Shown: piece by piece, positions 1 to 6,396 of the stretch
How positions within the stretch are numbered: position 1 is the first letter of the stretch
How the letters are laid out: each line of letters starts with the position of its first letter
Assembly: GCF_036880405.1 (NCBI RefSeq)
Contig: NZ_JBAJJM010000003.1
Coordinates: forward strand, 1 to 20,250
Direction: 5' to 3'
From: Mannheimia indoligenes
GTDB lineage: Bacteria > Pseudomonadota > Gammaproteobacteria > Enterobacterales > Pasteurellaceae
Length of the DNA stretch: 20,250 bases
Position numbers and translations under genes: made by a program
Notes under the pieces: model-generated
Databases searched by the model: none
The model's input: the letters and a program-made list of their open reading frames with translations, nothing else
What the model was told of the DNA's origin: nothing

Positions 1-728
1 AGGCAGAAAAAGCAAAAACAGAAGCGGAACGTTTAGCACAAGAAAAAGCAGAAAAGGCGAAAGCTGAAGCAGAACGTTTGGCGAAAGAAGCAGAAAAAGC
101 AAAAATGGAAGCGGAACGTTTAGCTAAGGAAAAAGCAGAGAAAGAGAAAACGGAAGAGCAAAAAATTATTGATGCCAAAGGTGGAATTGATAATAAACCG
201 ATTGGGTTAAGTGAAATTCCTGTTATTAAGGAAGATGGGGGTAAAAAAGAGACTTACGGTAGTCTCTATAATCAGAAATATTCTGTTGTGAAAGCTCAAA
301 TGGTTAGAACAGGAGAAAATTTGAGCAATATGAATTCAAGCGTTGAAGTAAAAGGCTTAAAAACAACAGAAGAACAATTGCCCAAAGAGGGTAGTGCTGT
401 TTATAACGGTAAAATATTCTCGCCTGAAGGTATTCAAGGACCAAGTGGCGGTGATTTAGTTTACAATGTTAATTTTACTAATCGTATAGGTTCAGGTAAA
501 GTAGATAATATGCAAGGAACTCATATTGAGTTGAAGCAAGGTAATATTAATAATGGTACTATTGTTTCTACTGCCGAGCGTTATAATAATGGCTCTCTTA
601 TTACAAATGGAGAATACCAAGTAGAGTTCTTTGGACCAAAAGCAGAAGAAATTGGTGGTAAAATAGAATTTAAAGATGATATTGGTACTACAGAAAAATT
701 TGGTATTAGTGGAACTAAAGCCAACTAA
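1..728 (+). CDS. Slam-type surface lipoprotein with TbpB-like barrel, 5'-truncated by the window
   Basis: The reading frame (codons from base 3) is open to the left edge, so the N-terminus, including any lipobox, is missing. The TTG at 78 is only an internal codon. Bases 3-165 encode a Lys/Glu/Ala-rich stretch without proline or glycine, built on a recurring AEAERLA unit spaced 14-15 residues, which should form a long charged helix. The rest is Gly/Asn/Thr-rich beta sequence. It contains YNQKYSVV and, near the end (627-659), FFGPKAEEIGG, which matches the FYGPxAxELGG signature of the C-terminal barrel in TbpB-like, Slam-exported lipoproteins. The next gene encodes Slam, and substrate and exporter are commonly adjacent, which supports the call. 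The ligand cannot be read from this fragment; transferrin, haem/haemoglobin (HpuA or hemophilin-like) or a complement factor are all possible. Family call fairly sure, function unknown. Confidence 0.72.
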   Translation, partial: AEKAKTEAERLAQEKAEKAKAEAERLAKEAEKAKMEAERLAKEKAEKEKTEEQKIIDAKGGIDNKPIGLSEIPVIKEDGGKKETYGSLYNQKYSVVKAQMVRTGENLSNMNSSVEVKGLKTTEEQLPKEGSAVYNGKIFSPEGIQGPSGGDLVYNVNFTNRIGSGKVDNMQGTHIELKQGNINNGTIVSTAERYNNGSLITNGEYQVEFFGPKAEEIGGKIEFKDDIGTTEKFGISGTKAN

Positions 729-766
729 AATTTATTAATACTATTTAATAATTCTCCTTTACTCAC

Positions 767-803
767 AAATGCCGTTTACGTTTAAATTAAACGGCATTTC
801 TTT
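767..803 (+). terminator. Intrinsic terminator-like hairpin between lipoprotein and Slam genes
   Basis: A perfect 12-bp stem pairs AAATGCCGTTTA (767-778) with its complement at 788-799 around a 9-nt loop, and is followed by the pyrimidine run CTTTCT. It lies 38 bp after the lipoprotein stop and ends 11 bp before the Slam start codon. It probably ends most lipoprotein transcripts and leaves Slam to read-through, or to a promoter not evident here. Confidence 0.7.
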
Positions 804-810
804 CTAGATT

Positions 811-2265
811 ATGAATAAAAAATTACTGCTATTACTCCTTTTCTCACCATTGGTGAAAGCGGAAACAATTGTTGAATTTGACCAAGATCAGAAAGAGTTT
901 AATCACGACAGACAAGCGGTTGAATTTGACCAAGATCAGAAAGAGTTTAATCACGACAGACAAGCGGTTGAATTTGAACAAAAAATTGTAAAAAACACGC
1001 AAAAATCGACCGCTTACTTGCCTGATGAACAAGTAACAGAAAGTGTAGAACAACAAATTAACCAAGCGATCTTAACGCAAAATTGGGAAAAGCTTGAAAT
1101 ATTACTGACAGCGTATTCAATGCAACAGCAAGCAGATCCGCTTCTACTGGATTATGCTTCAGCGGCGTTAGCGTATGCTAAAAAAGATCATCGCTCGGCA
1201 ATTTTTTACTATCAACAATTGCTCAAGAAACAACCTTCTTTTATTTATCCTCGATTTGATTTAGCCCTAATTCTAAAAGAAGATTTCCGCTACCGAGAGG
1301 CTCAGAAAGAATTTGAGCAACTGAAAACAACTGCTTCACATAATTTACACGCGACCATAAATAATGCATTGGAGCAAATGGCGGAAGAGGAACAGTGGAA
1401 GCCTGATTTCTATCTGCAATATACGCAAACCAATAATGTGAATAATGCGGCATCTTCGCCGATCGTGAACATAAATGGGCGAATTTTCCATAAAGCTGAG
1501 GAAAGTTTGCCTCAATCCGCTAAAGGATTTAGATATGGCGTTGGGCTAAGCAAAATGCAAAATGTGAGTGGCAATCACTTTATTGGAGCAGATTTGGCTT
1601 ATAACGGAGTGTATTATTGGAATAATCAGGATTACAGCGAGCAAGTGTTGTCAATTACACCGAGCTATAGCTATAGAAAAGCTACTTACCGTATAGGTTT
1701 ATCACCATTTATTGAACAAAATTGGCTAGGGAGTTCACGCGACAATTATCAATTTGGTGGCAGGGTTAATGTAATGAAACTCTTTGAGCGAGGGATGGTG
1801 TCCGGTTCATTCAGTCATACACAGAAACGCTATTTTGATACTGCCACCGCTGAGTATTATAACAGTTATCGCAATCAAGTAACGGTTGGAACACAATGGC
1901 AAGCGGTCAAAAATTGGCGATTTTTTGCAAATGTAATGGCAAACCGTGAAATTGCACGCGAAAAAGCTCAATCTTCTAATAAATGGTTGGCAACTATTGG
2001 GGTAATTCACCAAACGCAACGCTGGTCAAGCTCTGCAAGTGTGGGCTACGGCAAACGCTATTTTGCGGATAAACACTATTTATTTGACTACAAACGACAA
2101 GATAAAGAATACCAGGCGAATGTTGCAGTTTGGAATCAAAACTGGCATTGGAACGGTATTGTGCCGAAGTTAAATTTCCGCTACCAAAAAATAGACAGCA
2201 ATATTGCAGATTTTTACTCTCGCAGTAATAAAGAAGTGTTTTTAACGGTAGAGAAGGTGTTTTAA
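811..2265 (+). CDS. slam: Surface lipoprotein assembly modifier (Slam, DUF560 family)
   Basis: Outer-membrane protein that moves lipoproteins such as TbpB, LbpB, HpuA or fHbp to the cell surface. Residues 1-17 are a signal peptide (Lys-Lys, six Leu, cleavage after VKA). Residues 21-52 are two identical 16-residue repeats plus a partial third. Residues about 90-180 are TPR-like helices, including the stretch around DYASAALAYAKKDHRSAIFYY. From about 198 to the end the sequence alternates aromatic and polar residues as expected for the 14-stranded barrel, and it ends in a C-terminal Phe (VEKVF). The length of 484 is close to the neisserial Slam1. The start is fixed because an in-frame TAG lies at 805-807, yet no Shine-Dalgarno sequence is visible (TTTCTTTCTAGATT precedes the ATG). 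The upstream neighbour is its likely substrate. Confidence 0.88.
   Translation: MNKKLLLLLLFSPLVKAETIVEFDQDQKEFNHDRQAVEFDQDQKEFNHDRQAVEFEQKIVKNTQKSTAYLPDEQVTESVEQQINQAILTQNWEKLEILLTAYSMQQQADPLLLDYASAALAYAKKDHRSAIFYYQQLLKKQPSFIYPRFDLALILKEDFRYREAQKEFEQLKTTASHNLHATINNALEQMAEEEQWKPDFYLQYTQTNNVNNAASSPIVNINGRIFHKAEESLPQSAKGFRYGVGLSKMQNVSGNHFIGADLAYNGVYYWNNQDYSEQVLSITPSYSYRKATYRIGLSPFIEQNWLGSSRDNYQFGGRVNVMKLFERGMVSGSFSHTQKRYFDTATAEYYNSYRNQVTVGTQWQAVKNWRFFANVMANREIAREKAQSSNKWLATIGVIHQTQRWSSSASVGYGKRYFADKHYLFDYKRQDKEYQANVAVWNQNWHWNGIVPKLNFRYQKIDSNIADFYSRSNKEVFLTVEKVF
871..966 (+). repeat. 48-bp tandem duplication in the Slam gene, two identical copies
   Basis: Copy one is 871-918 and copy two 919-966, identical base for base. 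A short third start (GTTGAATTTGA) follows at 967. Each copy encodes VEFDQDQKEFNHDRQA, so the duplication is in frame and extends the segment between signal peptide and TPR domain. An exact uptake signal ACAAGCGGT begins near the end of each copy. Confidence 0.95.
912..920 (+). repeat. DNA uptake signal core (Apl type)
   Basis: Exact ACAAGCGGT at the boundary of the first and second 48-bp copies in the Slam gene. Confidence 0.8.
960..968 (+). repeat. DNA uptake signal core (Apl type)
   Basis: Exact ACAAGCGGT, 48 bp after the previous one, created by the tandem duplication. A close variant, GCAAGCGGT, lies at 1899-1907 in the same gene. Confidence 0.8.
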
Positions 2266-2275
2266 CCATAAGAAA

Positions 2276-2303
2276 ATAAGGGCAAATAATGATTTGCCCT
2301 TAT
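2276..2303. terminator. Bidirectional intrinsic terminator between convergent genes
   Basis: A perfect 12-bp stem, ATAAGGGCAAAT (2276-2287), pairs with 2292-2303 around the loop AATG. Read on the minus strand it is followed by TTTTCTTA, a usable U-tract ending the four-gene minus-strand unit. On the plus strand the downstream run is weak, but the hairpin sits 11 bp past the Slam stop. Confidence 0.75.
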
Positions 2304-2321
2304 AAAATGTTAACGTATTGA

Positions 2322-2939
2322 TTAAACGATATATTTCTTATAATTCAACTGCAACCATTGCAACCCGATAACTGCAATCACATTATCAATTTTACCTTCC
2401 TCAACCCATTGATAAGCCTGCTCACGGCTGACAACGTGGACTAAAATATCCTCATTTTCTTCTTCTAATAAACCGTGAACTTCGCCTGATTTGACTTTAC
2501 TGCTATCAATCAAGCCAAGAAATAAATGTAAACGCTCAAGCTGTCCGCCGGGGCTGTCCCATACGCTAAGGGCGTGTTGCACTTCGCTTACTTCTAAGCC
2601 TGCTTCTTCTTTTGCTTCCCGAATAGCGACTTCAGCAGGTTCTTCATTGCCTTTATCAACCATACCAGCGACTAATTCTAATAACCAAGGCGATTTTTTC
2701 TGGGAAGAGTCATAAGCCCCAATACGCACTTGCTCAACCAGCACTACATTATCCAGTTTGGGATCATAAGCAATAAGTGCGGCTGCTTCGCCTTTAATGA
2801 GTAATTCACGCACCACATCGCCGCTCATTTCACCGGAAAAGAGCTTGTGGCGGAAAGTGATTTTTTGGAGTTCAAAATGCCCTTTGTAAACTGTCTCTTT
2901 GTTTACAATCTGCAAATCTTCATATTGATATTGGTTCAT
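2322..2939 (-). CDS. nudF: ADP-ribose pyrophosphatase, Nudix family (NudF type)
   Basis: Cytoplasmic hydrolase expected to cleave ADP-ribose to AMP and ribose 5-phosphate. At 205 residues it matches the E. coli enzyme (about 209). The Nudix box lies at residues 92-114, with the catalytic core REAKEEAGL at 107-115. The SPGGQLERLHLFLG segment at 129-142 is typical of this subfamily, which uses it for ADP-ribose recognition. One oddity is that the leading Gly of the box sits one residue further from the first Glu than in the usual GX5EX7REUXEEXGU pattern. The start ATG has a strong AGGGGG site (2944-2949) that overlaps the psiE stop codon, so translation is probably coupled. It is the last gene of the minus-strand unit. 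Confidence 0.9.
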   Translation of the reverse strand: MNQYQYEDLQIVNKETVYKGHFELQKITFRHKLFSGEMSGDVVRELLIKGEAAALIAYDPKLDNVVLVEQVRIGAYDSSQKKSPWLLELVAGMVDKGNEEPAEVAIREAKEEAGLEVSEVQHALSVWDSPGGQLERLHLFLGLIDSSKVKSGEVHGLLEEENEDILVHVVSREQAYQWVEEGKIDNVIAVIGLQWLQLNYKKYIV

Positions 2940-2943
2940 TTTG

Positions 2944-2949
2944 CCCCCT
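2944..2949 (-). promoter_or_regulatory. Ribosome binding site of nudF overlapping the psiE stop
   Basis: On the minus strand AGGGGG sits 4 nt before the ATG and shares bases with the psiE TAG (2948-2950). This layout favours re-initiation or coupling. The same design recurs one gene upstream, where AAGGA (3374-3378) overlaps the transferase TAA just before psiE. Confidence 0.7.
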
Positions 2950-3367
2950 AGCTTCTTTGTAAACGATCGCTATGTACAAGATACAATGCAATAATCATTA
3001 CTAAAATGGAAAGTGAGAAAAGTAGCGTGTGCATTGCATTTGAGTGATCGACAATAATCAATCTCACCATTGCGGTAATGCCGATATACAGAAAATATCG
3101 CAATGGGAAATGGTAGTTCGATTTAAAATATTTCACAATTAAGGCGAGAAACTCAAAATAGAGAAAGAAAATCACAATATGTTCAACCACTTGGAATTTC
3201 TCGCTGTTACCCAGTAATAACTCATACAGAGAATAGGCTTCAGCAAAAAGGGAATAAGAGAGCAAAATGCCGGCAACAAGTAAAGATGCATTCAGCACCC
3301 ATTGAAAAATTTCTGACGCAATTTTTCCAAACGTGGAGTGGTGTTCTTCTAAAGATTTTTTAGGCAT
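2948..3367 (-). CDS. psiE: PsiE-family inner-membrane protein
   Basis: Small membrane protein of 139 residues, the usual length for PsiE, which is known as phosphate-starvation-inducible in E. coli. Its biochemical role is unknown. Four hydrophobic segments are visible at about residues 21-41, 60-79, 91-106 and 113-131. The block HFPLRYFLYIGITAMVRLII at 86-105, followed by VDH, is characteristic of the family and includes conserved Arg and Asp/His residues in or near the membrane. The start is supported by AAGGA at 3374-3378, which overlaps the stop of the preceding gene. It is co-oriented with and 8 bp from nudF. No Pho box is evident directly upstream, so phosphate control is not supported here. 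Confidence 0.88.
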   Translation of the reverse strand: MPKKSLEEHHSTFGKIASEIFQWVLNASLLVAGILLSYSLFAEAYSLYELLLGNSEKFQVVEHIVIFFLYFEFLALIVKYFKSNYHFPLRYFLYIGITAMVRLIIVDHSNAMHTLLFSLSILVMIIALYLVHSDRLQRS

Positions 3368-3376
3368 TCATTGTCC

Positions 3377-4111
3377 TTAATTAACATCATAAACAAGCGA
3401 CTGGCATTCAACGGGCTGGAGCAGCCCATTGTGCCAATGGTATAACAAAGGCTCAGATAATAGCATATTTTCCGGTTGCTGATAGAAGTAGCTTAAATAG
3501 AATGGCAATTCACTGACAAAATGCAATTTACCTTTCGGGCAGTGAGCAGAAAAAATCCGTTTTTCAAGCGGAAGATGCCTTACTTCCGACAACTTCACAA
3601 TTCCCACGCCTTGCGATTTTAAAATTGCCTCTCGCAAGCACCAGCTGAGATAAAAACGTTGCGAAAGGTTATTCAGCAACGGGCAATGTTCATCTAATAA
3701 CATCGCTTGTTCCTCAACATTTGCATAGTGGCGAATAAGATCTGCATAACGCCGTTCTTTCTGTGGGTGTTCAATATCAATGCCTACTGCCAATTTTGCA
3801 AAAAAATGCGAAAAAATGACCGCTATCCAATCGCCCGAATGGCTGATATTAAAATCAATCTGTTCTGAATTGACAAAAGGTCTGCCGCTTTTAGTCTGTT
3901 GAATATGGTCTAACAACCTCAAATCCAAACTATATTTTTTAAACAGTTCGGTAAGTAAAAAATGAGCCGCACGGCGGCTCTGCCATTTCTGAATTTGCTT
4001 TTTATTTAAATTTTCAGGCATTGACGGGAAGTCAAAATCATTCGGCAAAACGGTTTGCCGATGAATAAAAGCAATTTCGATGTGGGGGATTGGATTTGCA
4101 AAATTTTCCAT
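3377..4111 (-). CDS. 4'-phosphopantetheinyl transferase, Sfp/AcpT/HetI superfamily
   Basis: Transfers the phosphopantetheine arm of CoA to a serine of a carrier protein. At 244 residues it has the size of the two-lobed Sfp type rather than the short AcpS type. Diagnostic motifs are present: GRPFVNSEQIDFNISHSG at 76-93, VGIDIE at 109-114 (metal-binding Asp112 and Glu114), and WCLREAILKSQGVGI at 157-171 (WxxxEAxxK, with Glu161 and Lys165). It may serve acyl carrier protein like E. coli AcpT, or a siderophore or polyketide pathway elsewhere; nothing in this window supplies a substrate. The start follows the EamA-type gene by 19 bp. That gap contains an uptake signal but no clear Shine-Dalgarno sequence. 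Confidence 0.88.
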   Translation of the reverse strand: MENFANPIPHIEIAFIHRQTVLPNDFDFPSMPENLNKKQIQKWQSRRAAHFLLTELFKKYSLDLRLLDHIQQTKSGRPFVNSEQIDFNISHSGDWIAVIFSHFFAKLAVGIDIEHPQKERRYADLIRHYANVEEQAMLLDEHCPLLNNLSQRFYLSWCLREAILKSQGVGIVKLSEVRHLPLEKRIFSAHCPKGKLHFVSELPFYLSYFYQQPENMLLSEPLLYHWHNGLLQPVECQSLVYDVN

Positions 4112-4118
4112 AAAAATG

Positions 4119-4127
4119 ACCGCTTGT
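4119..4127 (-). repeat. DNA uptake signal core (Apl type)
   Basis: ACAAGCGGT on the minus strand, followed by CATTTTT as in the extended form of the signal. It occupies the short gap between the EamA-type and transferase genes. Confidence 0.8.
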
Positions 4128-4130
4128 AGA

Positions 4131-4559
4131 TTAGCGTTTAAATGCGAGCAACAGCACGCCTGCTGAAATCAGCCCAATGCCCGCCCACTCTTGCCCGTTT
4201 GGGCGTTCGCCAAGAAATATCACCGCAAAAAGAGTAACCAGCACAAGGCTGAATTTATCAACAGGTGCTACTTGAGAGGCATTTCCCATCTGGAGAGCTT
4301 TAAAATAAGCCAGCCAAGAAATACCTGTTGCGATGCCTGAGAGAATAAGAAATAACCAGTTCTTAGCGGTTATATGCTGCACAGGCTGCCATTTGCCTGT
4401 GTAGGTAAGAAAGGCAATTAACGCAATGATGATAACAATGGTACGAATAAAAGTGGCAAAATCGGAATTCATATTTTGCAAACCCACTTTAGCGAAAATC
4501 GCCGTGAGGGCGGCAAAAACAGCAGAAATTGATGCCCAATAGAACCATTCATTGCTCAT
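4131..4559 (-). CDS. EamA-family half-size transporter (DMT superfamily)
   Basis: Inner-membrane protein of 142 residues with five predicted membrane segments at about 4-26, 36-53, 67-90, 97-117 and 123-140. This corresponds to a single EamA repeat; full-size members carry two. The segment YFKALQMGNASQVAPVDKFS (85-104) and FLGERP (115-120) are typical of this small subfamily, which probably works as a dimer. The substrate is unknown. The start is preceded by AGGGAT at a suitable distance. It is the first gene of the four-gene minus-strand unit and is divergent from nhaA. Confidence 0.85.
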   Translation of the reverse strand: MSNEWFYWASISAVFAALTAIFAKVGLQNMNSDFATFIRTIVIIIALIAFLTYTGKWQPVQHITAKNWLFLILSGIATGISWLAYFKALQMGNASQVAPVDKFSLVLVTLFAVIFLGERPNGQEWAGIGLISAGVLLLAFKR

Positions 4560-4585
4560 AACAAATCCCTAACATTTTTGATGAA

Positions 4586-4615
4586 ATTATATTCAAACAG
4601 ATTGCTGAAATGTAA
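4586..4615 (-). promoter_or_regulatory. Probable promoter of the four-gene minus-strand unit
   Basis: A perfect TATAAT lies on the minus strand at 4586-4591, about 27 bp before the ATG at 4559. A TTACAT box 18 bp upstream (4610-4615) is a poor -35 match. The predicted leader is about 20 nt. The remaining part of the divergent 158-bp gap (4560-4717) must also hold the nhaA promoter, for which I see no convincing box pair. Confidence 0.45.
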
Positions 4616-4705
4616 CATATCTCTAGTTTATCAAATTTTCTATTTGATCTTACGGAAATCTTTGGTAAAAGATAAATTGTATGGAAAATGTATAAATCAA
4701 TGAAT

Positions 4706-4710
4706 AGGAG
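4706..4710 (+). promoter_or_regulatory. Ribosome binding site fixing the GTG start of nhaA
   Basis: AGGAG lies 7 nt before GTG 4718. An in-frame TAA at 4715-4717 excludes any upstream start, and the first residues then align with the usual NhaA N-terminus. Confidence 0.8.
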
Positions 4711-4717
4711 AATTTAA

Positions 4718-5893
4718 GTGGGAAGATTACTTTTACTTTTAAAATCGGAAGCAGCTGGGGGAATTTTGTTGCTGATTTTTGCGTTTGCGGCAATCATCTT
4801 AGCTAACTCATCGCTCAGTGATACTTATTTTGACTTCTTACAAACCAATGTCAGTTTTCAGTTTGGTACTTTTGCTTTAACCAAGCCGTTATTGTTGTGG
4901 ATCAATGATGGATTAATGGCGGTTTTCTTCACGCTAGTGGGTTTAGAAGTGAAAAGAGAACTATTTGAAGGCTCGTTGTCGAGTTTAAGAAACGCAATAT
5001 TTCCTGCGGTAGCGGCAATTGGTGGAATGGTTGTGCCGGCGTTGGTTTTCTGGTTCATTAATAAAGATTATCCACAATATCACTCAGGCTGGGCGATTCC
5101 AATGGCAACTGATATTGCTTTTGCTGTCGGCATTGTGGCATTACTCGGTGCACGTGTGCCTTTAGCTCTAAAAGTCTTTTTATTGGCATTAGCCATTATT
5201 GATGACTTAGGGGCAATTATTGTTATTGCTTTGTTCTATTCACAAGAAATCAGTGTGCAAGCCTTAACCATTGCAGGTATTGCGATTATAGGGCTGATTT
5301 TGCTTAATCGTTTCAAAGTGAGTTCACTGTGTGCCTATTTAGTGGTTGGCTTAGTGTTATGGACATCGGTCTTAAAATCAGGGGTTCACGCTACGTTAGC
5401 CGGGGTAATTATCGGTTTCTGCGTACCGCTAAAAGGTAAAAATGGCGAACGCCCGGCAGAGGAGTTAGAACATATTCTAATGCCTTGGTGCTCATTTATG
5501 ATTTTACCTTTCTTCGCCTTTGCGAATGCAGGCGTTTCATTAGCCGGAATGGGTATGGAACAACTCACTTCACCATTACCATTAGGTATTGCGTTAGGTT
5601 TGATTATCGGTAAAACCGTTGGCGTGTTCGGCTTTAGTTACTTAGCGGTATTATTCCGTTTAGCAAGTTTGCCGCAGGGTGTGAATTTCAAACAAATTTT
5701 CGCTATTGCGGTGCTATGCGGTATTGGTTTTACAATGTCAATGTTTATTGCAAGCCTTGCCTTTGATGTAAGCGAAGCGGGGGAAGTTACTACTGCATTA
5801 GCTCGTTTGGGTATCTTATTAGGTTCTGCGGTATCGGCGATTTTAGGTTATGTGTTATTAAGAATGTTTACATCTTCAACATTGAGTAGATAG
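4718..5893 (+). CDS. nhaA: Na+/H+ antiporter NhaA
   Basis: Inner-membrane antiporter that exports Na+ (and Li+) in exchange for protons and supports pH and salt homeostasis. At 391 residues it matches E. coli NhaA (388) along its length. The catalytic pair Asp162-Asp163 is in AIIDDLGAI, the discontinuous-helix segment ATDIAFAVG carries Asp132, and IGKTVG keeps the conserved Lys of helix X. VLKSGVHATLAG holds the His of the pH-response region, and CGIGFTMSMFIASLAF closes the core. The start is GTG, with AGGAG upstream. It stands alone between divergent and downstream neighbours. No intrinsic terminator is visible after its TAG, so some transcript may run towards the adhesin gene. Confidence 0.96.
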   Translation: MGRLLLLLKSEAAGGILLLIFAFAAIILANSSLSDTYFDFLQTNVSFQFGTFALTKPLLLWINDGLMAVFFTLVGLEVKRELFEGSLSSLRNAIFPAVAAIGGMVVPALVFWFINKDYPQYHSGWAIPMATDIAFAVGIVALLGARVPLALKVFLLALAIIDDLGAIIVIALFYSQEISVQALTIAGIAIIGLILLNRFKVSSLCAYLVVGLVLWTSVLKSGVHATLAGVIIGFCVPLKGKNGERPAEELEHILMPWCSFMILPFFAFANAGVSLAGMGMEQLTSPLPLGIALGLIIGKTVGVFGFSYLAVLFRLASLPQGVNFKQIFAIAVLCGIGFTMSMFIASLAFDVSEAGEVTTALARLGILLGSAVSAILGYVLLRMFTSSTLSR

Positions 5894-6026
5894 CTAGGTA
5901 ACACTGATAAATAATACAAAAGTAAAGTTTATTGTAAATTTTGGCGAATATGCTGTTGATTTTACGCTTTAGGAAGGGAAATTTATAAAGTTATTAAAAA
6001 TTTCTTGAGATTATAAAGTGAAAAAG

Positions 6027-6056
6027 TTAGGCGTATAGTACAAAATTTAGTATAAT
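6027..6056 (+). promoter_or_regulatory. Candidate promoter of the adhesin gene
   Basis: The -10 box TATAAT (6051-6056) is perfect, but the -35 position (TTAGGC at 6027-6032, 18-bp spacing) is poor, so an activator may be needed. Transcription from here would give a leader of roughly 135 nt that contains the hairpin at 6136-6176. Confidence 0.45.
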
Positions 6057-6135
6057 GAAAAAGAAAGTATTCTTATGAGATAAGCGGTTGTCAAAGCGTT
6101 TATTCGGAGTATTGTGCGGTTTTCGAATTATTTAC

Positions 6136-6177
6136 AAAATAGCTTATTTCTTAAGTTAATAGAAATAAGCTATTTTT
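6136..6177 (+). promoter_or_regulatory. Perfect 16-bp leader hairpin with T-run upstream of the adhesin
   Basis: AAAATAGCTTATTTCT (6136-6151) pairs exactly with 6161-6176 around a 9-nt loop, and the 3' arm ends in TTTTT. It ends 22 nt before the start codon. It could be an attenuator or RNA switch if the promoter is at 6051. If a weak promoter overlapping the 3' arm is used (TATTTT at 6171-6176), it would instead be a terminator for nhaA read-through. A protein-binding palindrome is a third option. Confidence 0.6.
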
Positions 6178-6198
6178 ATGTCTTAAAGGGATTAAATT

Positions 6199-6396
6199 AT
6201 GAATAAAATATTTAAGGTTATTTTTAACCGAACGACACAAAAAATGGAAGTTGTGTCTGAACTTGCTCGTTCACAAGGTAAGGCTACAGCTTCAACAGAT
6301 GAGCGTGGTGGGAATCTGTTTTTAAATGCATTAAACAGCACATTGTTTACCGGTGGAGTGGCAGTATTAGCATTATCTGCTGTTTCGGCAGAGGCG
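6199..6396 (+). other. ESPR extended signal peptide region of the adhesin
   Basis: Residues 1-38 (MNKIFKVIFNRTTQKMEVVS, then ELARSQGK...) match the extended signal peptide region found on large autotransporters of proteobacteria. The hydrophobic core is about 51-63, with probable cleavage after AEA near residue 66. In this class the extension is thought to slow or tune Sec export so that the huge passenger does not misfold. Confidence 0.9.

Larger units (their letters stand above)
5894..6198 (+). other. 305-bp intergenic leader region before the giant adhesin gene
   Basis: AT-rich spacer with no plausible gene. It holds a perfect TATAAT at 6051-6056, a near uptake signal (ATAAGCGGT, 6080-6088), a long hairpin at 6136-6176 and an AAAGGG ribosome binding site at 6185-6190, 8 nt before the ATG. 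The stretch from 5894 to about 6040 shows nothing else I can name. Confidence 0.6.

Noticed and set aside
78..728. A complete 216-residue gene starting at TTG 78
   Set aside because: The same frame and the same repeat pattern continue upstream to the window edge and no ribosome binding site precedes the TTG, so this is the middle of a truncated gene.
2491..2715. Plus-strand 74-codon frame opposite nudF
   Set aside because: Antisense shadow of a well-supported Nudix gene, with no recognisable features.
3799..3830. Further uptake-signal-like sites (for example TGACCGCTA near 3827 and CAAGCGGA near 3568)
   Set aside because: They match only part of the 9-mer; only the five exact copies were listed as features.
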